The position numbers were made by a program, and so were the translations under genes. From contig NZ_FWXV01000002.1 in NCBI RefSeq assembly GCF_900176515.1, positions 1,612,001 to 1,676,000 on the forward strand: DNA of 64,000 nucleotides. The letters are read 5' to 3'. This DNA is from Kibdelosporangium aridum (GTDB lineage: Bacteria; Actinomycetota; Actinomycetes; Mycobacteriales; Pseudonocardiaceae). Position 1 is the first letter of the stretch. Every line of letters starts with the position of its first letter. Positions 47,127 through 55,100 of the stretch are shown one piece after another. Below the pieces are notes generated by a model, which saw nothing but the letters and a program-made list of their open reading frames with translations, was not told the DNA's origin and made no database searches.

Positions 47127-48374
47127 CTAACGCAATGTGTCCAGGGCAAACGCGGCATACATCGCTACGCCGTTGGCCAGTGCCGATTCGTCGAAATGCA
47201 CGCGGTTCGAGTGGTTCGGGTCCGCATCGGCCGGCTCGACCCCCGGCGGGCACGCGCCGAGGAACGCGAACGCCCCCGGCACCTTCTGCAGGACGTACGA
47301 GAAGTCCTCGGCACCCATCAGCGGGGTGGGCATCGGCGCGGCGTACCGCTGACCGAGAACTGCGCCGGCCAGTTCGACCACGTGCGGTCCGATCACGTCG
47401 TCGTTGACCGTCACCGGATAGCCCTGGTGCAGGTCGACCTCGGCTGTGCAGCCGTACGACGCGGCCACGTGATGGCAGAGCTTGGGCAGCTCCTCGCGCA
47501 CCTTGGCCCGGCTGGCCTCGGACAACGACCGGAATGTGCCTTCAAGCTCGGCCGTCTCCGGGATGATGTTGGACGTGGTGCCCGCGGTGAGCCGTCCGAC
47601 GGTCACCACGACCGGCTCGAACACGCTGATGTGCCTGGTCACCATGGTCTGCAGGGCGCCGACGATGGCCGCCGCGGCGGGCACGGGGTCGAGGGCGTCG
47701 TGCGGGATCGCGCCGTGCCCGCCACGGCCGGTGATCCTGACGACGAAGTTGTCCGCGGCCGCCAGCATCGCGCCCGCCTTGCTGCGGATCACGCCGGAGG
47801 TGTCCGTGGCCGTGATGTGCAGGGCGAACGCCCGCTCGATCGGCCGTCCGCCCGCGTCGAGAATGCCCTCGTCGATCATGTACTTGGCGCCGTGGTAGCC
47901 CTCTTCGCCGGGCTGGAACATGAACACCACGCGGCCGGCCAAGGCCTCTTTGCGGCTGGTGAGCAGCCGGGCGGCGGACACCAGCATCGCGGTGTGCGTG
48001 TCGTGCCCACAGGCGTGCATCACGCCGTCCACCTCGGAGGCGTACGACAAACCGCTGTCCTCCTGGAGTGGAAGCGCGTCCATGTCGCCCCGCAGCAGCA
48101 CGGTCGGGCCAGGTCGGGCGCCGGTGAGCACCGCGATCACCGAGCTGACCTTCTCGCCCTTCATCACCTGGATGCCCAGGCCGTCAAGGGCGTGCATCAC
48201 GGACGCTTGCGTGCCGGGCAGATTCAGGCCCCGTTCCGGAAATTTGTGGATCTTCCTGCGCAACGCCACTGTGCGCGGTTGAAGCGCACGGGCCGCCTCG
48301 ACCAAGCCTGCGAACCTCGGGTCGGTTGCCATCGGAGGAACTGACGGTGAATGGGTCGAGCGTGAGGCGTTCAT
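47127..48374 (-). CDS. M20-family amidohydrolase
   Basis: A 415-residue M20D metallo-amidohydrolase. Metal ligands lie in HACGHDTH, QPGEEG and LHITATD, with the dimerisation domain marked by GRGGHGAIPHDALDPV and the C-terminal GAEDFSYVL. Family members hydrolyse N-acyl amino acids such as hippurate or IAA conjugates. Divergent from tRNA-editing genes. Confidence 0.9.
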   Translation of the reverse strand: MNASRSTHSPSVPPMATDPRFAGLVEAARALQPRTVALRRKIHKFPERGLNLPGTQASVMHALDGLGIQVMKGEKVSSVIAVLTGARPGPTVLLRGDMDALPLQEDSGLSYASEVDGVMHACGHDTHTAMLVSAARLLTSRKEALAGRVVFMFQPGEEGYHGAKYMIDEGILDAGGRPIERAFALHITATDTSGVIRSKAGAMLAAADNFVVRITGRGGHGAIPHDALDPVPAAAAIVGALQTMVTRHISVFEPVVVTVGRLTAGTTSNIIPETAELEGTFRSLSEASRAKVREELPKLCHHVAASYGCTAEVDLHQGYPVTVNDDVIGPHVVELAGAVLGQRYAAPMPTPLMGAEDFSYVLQKVPGAFAFLGACPPGVEPADADPNHSNRVHFDESALANGVAMYAAFALDTLR

Positions 48375-48448
48375 GTCTTCGATAGTGACACCGCAGGCGC
48401 GCCGATGGGGGCTGGTTCTTCCGGGTGAACACCCGAGGGGAATACGGT

Positions 48449-48943
48449 GTGCACATGTCTCTCCAGGAGCCAGTCGCCGGCTTCGCGGTAGCGGTCGTCC
48501 GGGAGGACGGCAAGTGGCGGTGCGACTCCATGGGCGCTGGCGCCCTGCGTGAGCTCGATTCGGCGATCACCGAGCTGCGCAAGATCCGGTCGACCGGAGC
48601 GGTCTTCGGCATGCTGGCCGTCGACGACGAGTTCTTCCTGCTGATCAGGCCAAGCCCAGGCGGGATGTCCCTGTTGTTGTCGGACGCCGCGGCGGCGCTC
48701 GACTACGACGTCGCGGCGGACGCGCTGGACCTGCTGCGGGTCGATCCGCCGGACGAGGAGGACGACGAGCTGTGGCCGGAAGGCTCGCTGGACATCCTCG
48801 CCGACCTCGGCCTGCCCGCGCCTGAGCTGCAGGTGATCACCGGCGAGGTGGATCTCTACCCGGACCAGCAGCTCCAGATGATCGCCCAGCGGTGCGGGTT
48901 CGCCAGCGAGTTCAACGCGCTGCTCGACCGTATCCAGCAGTGA
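48449..48943 (+). CDS. tRNA adenosine deaminase-associated protein
   Basis: A 164-residue acidic protein that typically precedes tadA in actinobacteria. Motifs: GFAVAVVREDGKWRCD, STGAVFGMLAVDDEFFLLIRP, YDVAADALDLL and TGEVDLYPDQQLQMIA. I prefer the GTG at 48449, eight bases past GAGGGG; the ATG at 48455 is an alternative. Its stop overlaps the tadA start (GTGA). Function beyond association with TadA is unknown. Confidence 0.88.
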   Translation: MHMSLQEPVAGFAVAVVREDGKWRCDSMGAGALRELDSAITELRKIRSTGAVFGMLAVDDEFFLLIRPSPGGMSLLLSDAAAALDYDVAADALDLLRVDPPDEEDDELWPEGSLDILADLGLPAPELQVITGEVDLYPDQQLQMIAQRCGFASEFNALLDRIQQ

Positions 48944-49395
48944 CCGATGAGGAGCTGATGCGGTCGGCGTTGGCGGTGGCCGCGGATGCGGTGAACACCG
49001 GTGACGTGCCGATCGGTGCTCTTGTGCTGGATCCGTCCGGTGTGGAGCTCGCCAGGGCGTGCAACGCGCGTGAGGCCCTGGGTGACCCGACTGCGCACGC
49101 CGAGATCCTCGCCTTGCGCGCGGCAGCCCGTGAGCTGGGGGACAGCTGGCGGCTGACTGGCTGCACGCTCGTCGTCACGGTGGAACCGTGCACGATGTGC
49201 GCGGGTGCTCTCGTGCTCGCCAGGATTGACCGCGTGGTGTTCGGCGCGTGGGAGCCACGTACCGGCGCCGCGGGGTCGTTGTGGGACGTGATCAGGGACC
49301 GAAGGCTCAACCACCGGCCCGAAGTCGTGGGCGGCGTGCTCGAGGAAGAAGCGGCCGCGTTGCTGGAGGAGTTCTTCCGGTCACATCGGATGTGA
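48940..49395 (+). CDS. tadA: tRNA-specific adenosine deaminase
   Basis: A 151-residue zinc deaminase that converts A34 to inosine in tRNA-Arg(ACG), the tRNA encoded at 27468. Active-site HAE is His53-Glu55 (PTAHAEI) and the zinc cysteines are Cys84 and Cys87 (EPCTMC). The GTG overlaps the preceding stop. Length and motifs are normal. Confidence 0.95.
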   Translation: MTDEELMRSALAVAADAVNTGDVPIGALVLDPSGVELARACNAREALGDPTAHAEILALRAAARELGDSWRLTGCTLVVTVEPCTMCAGALVLARIDRVVFGAWEPRTGAAGSLWDVIRDRRLNHRPEVVGGVLEEEAAALLEEFFRSHRM

Positions 49396-49445
49396 CCCAG
49401 ATCACATCGCGGTGTGCCACTCCCTGGAACGGGAATTCCATAGCC

Positions 49446-49658
49446 ATGAGTGGCTTCGACAAAGTGAAGGACAAGGCCGAACAGCTGATCGGCAAGGGCA
49501 AGGAAAAGCTCGGTCAGATGACCGACAACGAGGAACTGGAAGCAGCGGGCAAGCGCGACCAGCTCAAGGGCGAGGTCAAGGAAACCGGCCACGACATCAG
49601 GGACAAGGCCGCAGGCGCCGCCAAGGACGCGAAGGACTCGCTGCGCGACGATAAGTGA
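49446..49658 (+). CDS. CsbD-family small protein
   Basis: A 70-residue hydrophilic protein (DKVKDKAEQLIGKGKEKLG, GKRDQLKGEVKETGHD). CsbD-like proteins are stress-induced and of unknown function. Charged, helix-forming, no membrane segment. Confidence 0.9.
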   Translation: MSGFDKVKDKAEQLIGKGKEKLGQMTDNEELEAAGKRDQLKGEVKETGHDIRDKAAGAAKDAKDSLRDDK

Positions 49659-49718
49659 CTCAGCGTCCACCGGCTGCCACGATGGCGGCCAACAACATTT
49701 GCGTTGGAGGACAGGCGA

Positions 49719-50282
49719 TTGCCGAGCCACGAGCCGTCCAGTGTGGAAGATGACGCGACGCTGGTCGGCCGTGCGCTCGACGGCGATCAAACAGCCTTCG
49801 CTTGCTTGCTGGGCCGTTACTCCGACCGGATCCTCCTGATGGCCACGCGCATCCTCGGCGACCGCGCGGACGCCGAAGACGTGGCGCAGGAGGTGTCCGT
49901 GATCGCCTGGCGGCGCCTGGCTGAACTCACACAACCTGCGGCGGTGCGCACCTGGCTGTTCCGGGTGACGCACCGCCAATGCCTGCACGTATTGCGCGTA
50001 CGCCGCGCCCACGACCGCATCGACGCGGTCCCCGACGTAGCGACGAACAACCCAGCCAGTGACCCACCCCGCATGGCCGAATCCGTCGCCGCCTTCCACG
50101 CCCTAAGCACAGCCCTGGCCCAACTCCCACCACCACAGCAGCGAACCTGGCTGCTCGCCGAAGTCCACGGCTTGCCCCACATGGAAATCGCCCGCCTCTC
50201 CGGCGGTACGGAGCAAGCCGCCCGCGCCCGCCTCGCCAGGGCCCGGGTGCGTCTCGCCGCTGAAATGCGGGCGTGGCGGTAA
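49719..50282 (+). CDS. ECF-type RNA polymerase sigma factor
   Basis: About 187 residues. Region 2 reads ACLLGRYSDRILLMATRILGDRADAEDVAQEVSVIAWRR (in part) and region 4 LPPPQQRTWLLAEVHGLPHMEIARLSGGTEQAARARLARAR. The likely start is TTG at 49719, eight bases past GGAGG. No anti-sigma gene is adjacent. The linker is Asp/Pro-rich. Confidence 0.9.
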   Translation: MPSHEPSSVEDDATLVGRALDGDQTAFACLLGRYSDRILLMATRILGDRADAEDVAQEVSVIAWRRLAELTQPAAVRTWLFRVTHRQCLHVLRVRRAHDRIDAVPDVATNNPASDPPRMAESVAAFHALSTALAQLPPPQQRTWLLAEVHGLPHMEIARLSGGTEQAARARLARARVRLAAEMRAWR

Positions 50283-50314
50283 GGCCCGTCAGGCCGTCCG
50301 GTAAGCTCTTCGGC

Positions 50315-50401
50315 GGTAGCGTGTCCGAGCGGCCGAAGGAGCACGCCTCGAAAGCGTGTGAGGGTTCACGCCCTCCGTGGGTTCAAATCCCACCGCTACC
50401 G
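50315..50401 (+). tRNA. tRNA-Ser(CGA)
   Basis: An 87-base cloverleaf with long variable arm. Acceptor GGTAGCG/CGCTACC, discriminator G, anticodon loop CTCGAAA (CGA), T-arm GTGGG-TTCAAAT-CCCAC. Confidence 0.95.
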
Positions 50402-50407
50402 CTCGGT

Positions 50408-50449
50408 CGAGGGACCTGTGTCCGCGGAAAGCGCGGACCAGGTCCCTCG
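50408..50449 (+). terminator. Terminator of tRNA-Ser
   Basis: Long near-perfect hairpin CGAGGGACCTG..CAGGTCCCTCG with inner GTCCGCG/CGCGGAC, followed by TAATTTT. Confidence 0.85.
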
Positions 50450-50458
50450 CCATAATTT

Positions 50459-50512
50459 TGGGGGGACGACCCCCCAAACCCCCCGAAGGCGGGCTTCGCC
50501 CGCGTGCCGCAG
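50459..50512. repeat. G/C-tract hairpins after tRNA-Ser
   Basis: GGGGGG-ACGA-CCCCCC hairpin, then another C6 run and a GGCGGGC-TT-CGCCCGC hairpin. It looks like a dispersed palindromic sequence, but no second copy is present here. Confidence 0.5.
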
Positions 50513-50550
50513 TCATTGGCGCGGCCCCAAACCTGAAGGTGGCGTTGGCT

Positions 50551-50572
50551 CGCCCGGCAGACCTGCCGGGCG
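50551..50572 (-). terminator. Terminator of the ArsR-like regulator gene
   Basis: Perfect nine-base stem CGCCCGGCA/TGCCGGGCG with four-base loop, 17 bp past the stop of the minus-strand regulator. Confidence 0.7.
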
Positions 50573-50588
50573 TTTGTCATCTCGGGAC

Positions 50589-51590
50589 TCAAGCAGTCAG
50601 GAGCGATGGCGCAGTCGGTCTGCGTTCGTTCGACAGCAGCGACTCGCCGAGCGGGGTCAAGGTGTGCAGGACCGCAGCCCCTCGGCGCTGGGTCTCGATC
50701 AGGCCGGCTTCGCGAAGTACAGCCGTGTGGCGACTTACAGACGCGAGTGAAGTTGCCACACGACGGGCCAACTCGGTCGTGGTCGCGCCGCCGTCGACGG
50801 CGTGCAGCACTGTGGCGCGGGTGTTGCCGAGCAGGTCTGCCAATGACTTGGTGCCTGCGATCTCCCAGTGTGAGTCGTGGTCGATCGGGTAGACGAGGGT
50901 CGGCGGGAGTTCGGGGTCCGCTAACGCCACCGGCGTACCTCTGCAGAAGAACGACGGCACCAGGCGCAGTCCGCGGCCGCCGAGGTAGAGGTCGCGCTGA
51001 ACGGGATAGTCCACTTCGAGTACCGGTGCGCGCCATCGCATCGTCGGCGCGAACCCGGCGAGCAGTTGGTCGATCCCGCCGTCGAGGAGGTCACGTCCCC
51101 TGCGCTGCCTGTCGGCGTCCACTCTGGACTGGATCTGGGTGTCCAGCGGCTTGATCGCGCCTTCGTAGTACGCCCGCAGTGACTTGTCCAATGCGGTCAG
51201 AACTTCGGGTTCGCCGTCGGACATCCGGCGCACCCACGTCGGTAACTCCGAAGTGGTCGCCAGTCTCGCGATTTCCGTGCTCAGCCGGACTCTTGGTGTG
51301 CTGAGCACCGCTTCCATGCCCGCGTCAAAGCCTGCCGCGGCTTGTGCCGGCGTCATGAAGTCGGGGAAGTACGGACCACGTGGACTCAACGCGGCCAACG
51401 CAACCAGTCCCGGCCGCAGCTGGGACGAGCCGGACTGCGGCCGCATCTGTTCCACCCAAGGCCGCAGGACCAGCGCAGTGTCCTGTTCGAACAGCCGACG
51501 ACGGCTGAGGACCATCTCCCAGAACGGATCCGCGGCCGCGGCCACTCTCGTCTGGATCAAGTCGGCAGTAGTGAAATGAATCCTCAGCAC
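50589..51590 (-). CDS. DUF5937/ArsR-like transcriptional regulator
   Basis: About 333 residues. The N-terminus (VLRIHFTTADLIQTRVA) matches the start of the DUF5937 regulator family, and the C-terminus holds an ArsR-type winged helix (TTTELARRVATSLASVSRHTAVLREAGLIETQRRG in part). The GTG at 51590 lies eight bases past GGGGG. Divergent from three propeller genes. The central domain may bind a ligand. No metal-binding cysteines of classic ArsR are seen. Confidence 0.85.
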   Translation of the reverse strand: MLRIHFTTADLIQTRVAAAADPFWEMVLSRRRLFEQDTALVLRPWVEQMRPQSGSSQLRPGLVALAALSPRGPYFPDFMTPAQAAAGFDAGMEAVLSTPRVRLSTEIARLATTSELPTWVRRMSDGEPEVLTALDKSLRAYYEGAIKPLDTQIQSRVDADRQRRGRDLLDGGIDQLLAGFAPTMRWRAPVLEVDYPVQRDLYLGGRGLRLVPSFFCRGTPVALADPELPPTLVYPIDHDSHWEIAGTKSLADLLGNTRATVLHAVDGGATTTELARRVATSLASVSRHTAVLREAGLIETQRRGAAVLHTLTPLGESLLSNERRPTAPSLLTA

Positions 51591-51954
51591 CTTAGACACC
51601 CCCAGTGCGAAGCCACCCCTTCCCTTCAAGACGTGCCGCCGGGCCCACAGGTTGCCACGAGACGACAGACTCGCCCCTCCCGTTCGGTCCATCGCCGAAC
51701 GTGTCCGGAATGTTTCCAATGAGCCGCAAGAGTGTGGTGTGTCATGGCGGCGCGCCGCCACTGTTTTCCCGGAGTTCGGTTCGGTGACGACCTGCCCACG
51801 GTCCGTGGCAAGGACTGGTCGCACGGGCTGATCACGACAAGGTTTGGACACGATGGGGCGTCGCTGTGGGCACACCGCCCCCAGCGCGTGATGTTTTCGC
51901 CGTCTCGAGCGATGTGCGGTTGTAGGGCCGAACGGAGCAGAGGGGATGGCTGCC
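51591..51954. other. Divergent regulatory region, regulator/propeller genes
   Basis: 364 bp without a gene. It contains the weakest copy of a shared promoter motif (GTTTCCAATGAGCCGCAAGA, from 51712). Confidence 0.5.
51712..51740 (+). promoter_or_regulatory. Shared upstream motif, copy 1
   Basis: GTTTCC then AATGAGCCGCAAGAGTGTG; related to copies 2 and 3 but with a poorer palindrome. Lies 243 bp before the gene 1 start. Confidence 0.5.
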
Positions 51955-52665
51955 ATGGGAAGCGACAACGAAGCCGCGGGTGCCTCGGCGGCGGTTGAGT
52001 CGATCGGTGTTCAAGCGACCACTGACGGCTCGTTCATGGAGGTCAACCTCCAAGGCCAACTGGTGCGGTGGACACGATCGGGCAACTCGTTCACGTCCCA
52101 GGTGCGCGGCTCCGGCTGGGGACAGACCCACGCGATCACCAGTCTTGACGAGAACACGTTCCTCGAGATCAAGCCGGACTACCGGCTGTCGAAGTGGACG
52201 TGGAACGGCATCACGTACATCGAGGCCGTCGTCGGGCAGGGCTGGAACAACGCGCGGCTGATCACCGGCATCACGTCGAACCGGTTCATCGAGATCAACA
52301 TGCAGGCCGAGTTGGTGCTCTGGGAGTTCGGTGCGGGCAACCAGCTGACCCCGTCGGTGATCGGCTCGCAGTGGGGCGCCACCCGGTTGATCGCGGGCAA
52401 GGGAAACATCAACTTCATGGAGGTCAAGGGCGACGGCGGCCTCGCGGACTGGTACGACTTCGGCTGGGGCCAAGGCGTTCAGCAGGTCTTCCACGATGGT
52501 ATGGACCTTTCCGACGTCCGGCTGATCGCGGGCATCGACCTCGACCGGTTCCTCGTCATCGACACGCCTGCCGGTGATCTGTTCGAGTACACACTCGACC
52601 CCGAGCTGGGCTACGTGAAGGTCCAGCGCGGCAATGGGTGGAACAACGCACGGCTGATTGGCTGA
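51955..52665 (+). CDS. Five-bladed propeller protein 1 (no signal peptide)
   Basis: A 236-residue protein built of five ~43-residue repeats with the pattern F(L/M/I)E(I/V)-L-W-G-W-ARLI-G, ending GNGWNNARLIG. This is the tachylectin-2-like five-bladed propeller architecture. Unlike its two downstream paralogues it has no signal peptide: it opens GSDNEAAGASAAVESIGVQ. The ATG at 51955 follows GAGGGG by nine bases. Probably a sugar-binding lectin; ligand unknown. Confidence 0.8.
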   Translation: MGSDNEAAGASAAVESIGVQATTDGSFMEVNLQGQLVRWTRSGNSFTSQVRGSGWGQTHAITSLDENTFLEIKPDYRLSKWTWNGITYIEAVVGQGWNNARLITGITSNRFIEINMQAELVLWEFGAGNQLTPSVIGSQWGATRLIAGKGNINFMEVKGDGGLADWYDFGWGQGVQQVFHDGMDLSDVRLIAGIDLDRFLVIDTPAGDLFEYTLDPELGYVKVQRGNGWNNARLIG

Positions 52666-52666
52666 C

Positions 52667-52692
52667 GTTTCCGCTGTGGCGCAACGGTGTGG
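52667..52692 (+). promoter_or_regulatory. Shared upstream motif, copy 2
   Basis: GTTTCCGCTGTGGCGCAACG followed by GTGTGG, 96 bp before the gene 2 start. Matches copy 3 at nearly every position. Confidence 0.6.
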
Positions 52693-52762
52693 TGAACGTG
52701 TGGTCCCACGCGCGAGTCTGGTGCGGTACTGCCAGAGCGAGCGAATAGAGGGGACGCAAGCA

Positions 52763-53563
52763 GTGCGATTCACCAAACTAGCGACCATGACGGCCGTTGT
52801 CGCCGCGATGTTCATCGGTGCGGCGGGTACGGGTTCCGCGGTTGAGGGCCAGCCGCTGGTCCCGCGGGGCGGCGTGAACATCAACGAGACCCGCGACGTC
52901 TCCGCGCAGAAGACCGACGGCGAGGTCTTCATGGAGATCAACAACCAGGGCAACCTGATGTTCTGGTCGAGATCCGGCGAGACCTTCACCGGGCAGCAAC
53001 GCGGTAACGGCTGGCAGAACACCAGGTTGATCACCAGCCTGAGCCGCGACCGCTTCCTGGAGATCAACGGCGCCAACGACCTCGTGCTGTGGACGTGGAC
53101 CGGCAGCCACTACACCCCCAAGGTGGTCGGCACCAACTGGGGCCCGGCGCGACTGGTCACCGGCATCCACTCGCACGCGTTCCTGGAGATCAACGACCAG
53201 GGCCAGCTGCGCAACTGGTACTTCAACGACAACTACGACATCCTCGGCTACGAGCAGATCGGGTCCGACTGGCACAAGACCCGTGCCATCGCGGGCAAGG
53301 ACTTCGTCGACTTCGTCGAGATCAAGGGCGACAACTCGGTCTCCGAGTGGTTCGACTGGAACAACGCGGGGCACTCGCTGCAGGAGATCCAGTTCACTGG
53401 GGCGGACTTCAGCAACGTCCGGTTGATCATCGGCACTGACTTCTACCACTTCGTCACGGTCCGCGAGGACGGCCTGCTGGTCGAGTACACGCTCGGCAGC
53501 GACGGCTACTACTACGAAGGCCTGCGCGGCAACGGCTGGGGCAACGCGCGTCTGATCGGCTGA
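52763..53563 (+). CDS. Secreted five-bladed propeller protein 2
   Basis: A 266-residue paralogue of its neighbours. Signal peptide (FTKLATMTAVVAAMFIGAAG), a short linker and five propeller repeats (FMEINNQGNLMFWSRSGETF, FLEINGANDLVLWTWTGSHY, FLEINDQGQLRNWYF, FVEIKGDNSVSEWFDW, FVTVREDGLLVEYTLG). The GTG start follows GAGGGG. Ends NGWGNARLIG. Likely an exported glycan-binding protein. Confidence 0.85.
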   Translation: MRFTKLATMTAVVAAMFIGAAGTGSAVEGQPLVPRGGVNINETRDVSAQKTDGEVFMEINNQGNLMFWSRSGETFTGQQRGNGWQNTRLITSLSRDRFLEINGANDLVLWTWTGSHYTPKVVGTNWGPARLVTGIHSHAFLEINDQGQLRNWYFNDNYDILGYEQIGSDWHKTRAIAGKDFVDFVEIKGDNSVSEWFDWNNAGHSLQEIQFTGADFSNVRLIIGTDFYHFVTVREDGLLVEYTLGSDGYYYEGLRGNGWGNARLIG

Positions 53564-53587
53564 ACAGGCGTCCACAACAGCATGATC

Positions 53588-53618
53588 ACGGTGGGTCCGT
53601 CACAGGCGGACCCGCCGT
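53588..53618 (+). terminator. Terminator of propeller gene 2
   Basis: 12-bp stem ACGGTGGGTCCG/CGGACCCGCCGT with one wobble, seven-base loop. Confidence 0.7.
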
Positions 53619-53690
53619 CTTATGTGGAGCGTTCGGCCGAACGGCCGAACGGCTTCGTCCGAAGTGGCTGATCCCGAGCGGTGAAGTGAT

Positions 53691-53716
53691 GTTTCCACTG
53701 TGGCGCAACAGTGTTG
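53691..53716 (+). promoter_or_regulatory. Shared upstream motif, copy 3, perfect palindrome
   Basis: GTTTCC then CACTGT-GGCGCA-ACAGTG (53696-53713), 99 bp before the gene 3 start. Candidate operator of the divergent DUF5937/ArsR regulator. Confidence 0.65.
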
Positions 53717-53789
53717 TCCGTCGTGTCGGAAACCCACGAGAATGGTGGCAGGTCGTAAAACGACCGACAAGCAAAGGGGAGACCTCAAA

Positions 53790-54602
53790 GTGCGACTCAT
53801 GAAGGTGGCGGCGACTATCGGTGTCGCCGTGGCCATGGCCATCGGTGCCGCGGGTACTGGCTCGGCTGCGCAGAACGACTACAGCGACCAGAAGGTCAAG
53901 GTTCCCGCCAAGGACAGCGGGGTCAGCGCACAGCGGACCAATGGGCACTCCTTCTGGGAGATCAACGCTTCGGGTGAGCTGAACTACTGGTACCGCTCCG
54001 GCGAGAGCTTCGAGCGCAGCGTTCGTGGTTCGGGCTGGCACAACACCCGGCAGATCACTTCGCTGAACGCCAACGTGTTCCTCGAGATCAAGCCGGACTA
54101 CCGGCTCGCGCGCTGGACCTGGACCGGCAACGGGTTCATCGAGGAGATCGTCGGTACGGGCTGGCAGCCCGCCAGGGTCATCACCGGTATCGACGACAAC
54201 CGGTTCCTGGAGATCAAGCAGGACGGCACGCTGACCGAGTGGACGTTCACCTCGGGCGGGCTGTCGGCGTCCAACGTCGGTGCGGGCTGGCAGAACGCCA
54301 GGACCATCGCGGGCCTCGGTGGCCCGCAGGACCACGTGATCGACTTCATGGAGATCAAGAACTCCGGTGCGGTCTCCGAGTGGTACTCCACCGGCGGTCC
54401 GTTCGAGGAGTGGCCGTTCGGCACCGTGAACTTCTCGGATGTTCGCCTGATCGCCGGCATGGACGCGGACCACTTCGTGTTCATCCCGAACGACGGCTCG
54501 CTGTGGGAGTTCGCTCTGGTCTTCGATGAGACCGAGCAGCAGTGGTACTGGGTTGCGGCTCAGCGCGGTGCTGGCTGGGGCGGCACGCGGCTGATCGGCT
54601 GA
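53790..54602 (+). CDS. Secreted five-bladed propeller protein 3
   Basis: A 270-residue paralogue. Signal peptide (LMKVAATIGVAVAMAIGAAGTGSA), linker with KVKVPAKDSGVSAQ, then five repeats ending AGWGGTRLIG. Repeat 2 (FLEIKPDYRLARWTWTGNGF) is nearly identical to that of protein 1 (FLEIKPDYRLSKWTWNG), so 1 and 3 are close relatives. The GTG follows GGGGAG by eight bases. Confidence 0.85.
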   Translation: MRLMKVAATIGVAVAMAIGAAGTGSAAQNDYSDQKVKVPAKDSGVSAQRTNGHSFWEINASGELNYWYRSGESFERSVRGSGWHNTRQITSLNANVFLEIKPDYRLARWTWTGNGFIEEIVGTGWQPARVITGIDDNRFLEIKQDGTLTEWTFTSGGLSASNVGAGWQNARTIAGLGGPQDHVIDFMEIKNSGAVSEWYSTGGPFEEWPFGTVNFSDVRLIAGMDADHFVFIPNDGSLWEFALVFDETEQQWYWVAAQRGAGWGGTRLIG

Positions 54603-54627
54603 TCTGGCTTAGCGACTGAATAGGACG

Positions 54628-54660
54628 ATGGCCTCGCTGGGAACGGCGGGGCCATTTTCT
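54628..54660 (+). terminator. Terminator of propeller gene 3
   Basis: ATGGCC/GGCCAT stem with an inner CGC/GCG pair, followed by TTTTCTTT. Confidence 0.75.
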
Positions 54661-54711
54661 TTGGGTTTGTTTGGGAGCTTGTGGGGTGGGGCTTCGCTTT
54701 TTGGTCGCCTT

Positions 54712-54816
54712 CGGCCCGCTCTGTGGTTGCTTTCGGCGCTCTTGGGTCGCCGCGGCGCGCTTGTGGGTTGCTGCGGCGCGCGCTGTGGTTCTTTCGGCGC
54801 GCCCCTGTGACTGGTC
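54712..54816 (+). repeat. Direct-repeat array, left half (19-22 bp units)
   Basis: Five tandem units starting at 54712, 54734, 54753, 54774 and 54795, each close to CGGCGCGCTCTGTGGTTGCT. The hairpin element begins where a sixth unit is expected (54816). Confidence 0.75.
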
Positions 54817-54933
54817 GGCGCGATTTGGTGTGGAGCCTCTGCGCCGCAAAGCAGGACCAACACCGCGGGCAGGACCTGCGGCCCTGCCCGCCGACAAGCT
54901 TATTTGCGGCGCCACTCCACACAAAATCGCGCC
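54817..54933. repeat. Palindromic hairpin element, copy B
   Basis: Same ends and core as copy A (44042). Outer stem GGCGCGATTTGGTGTGGAG against CTCCACACAAAATCGCGCC, inner stem GCGCCGCAAA/TTTGCGGCGC (10 bp), tip CGGGCAGG/CCTGCCCG. Compared with copy A, two A-T pairs of the inner stem are C-G pairs there. Lies between convergent genes. Confidence 0.88.
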
Positions 54934-54945
54934 GACTACTGCTTA

Positions 54946-55100
54946 GGGCGCGCCTCTTCGTGCTCCGGGCGCGCCTCCACTGTGCTTCTGGCGCGCCTCC
55001 ACTTTTGGGCTGGGCGTGCCTCTGCTTTGCTTTTGGTTGCCTTCGTTTGGTTTCGGGCGCGCCTTTGCCGTTTGCTTGGGCGCGCCCTTCACCCTTGCTC
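54946..55100 (+). repeat. Direct-repeat array, right half (20-23 bp units)
   Basis: Seven units beginning near 54946, 54967, 54990, 55012, 55035 (degenerate), 55055 and 55078. Each starts GGGCGCGCCTC and tends to end TTTGCTT. Spacing of about two helical turns is kept throughout. It reaches the stop of the gene at 55100. Confidence 0.78.

Noticed and set aside
54609-54924. Several short frames across the repeat array and hairpin B
   Set aside because: Heptapeptide-like translations of a 21-bp repeat and hairpin; similar frames in copy A follow the DNA structure, not a conserved protein.
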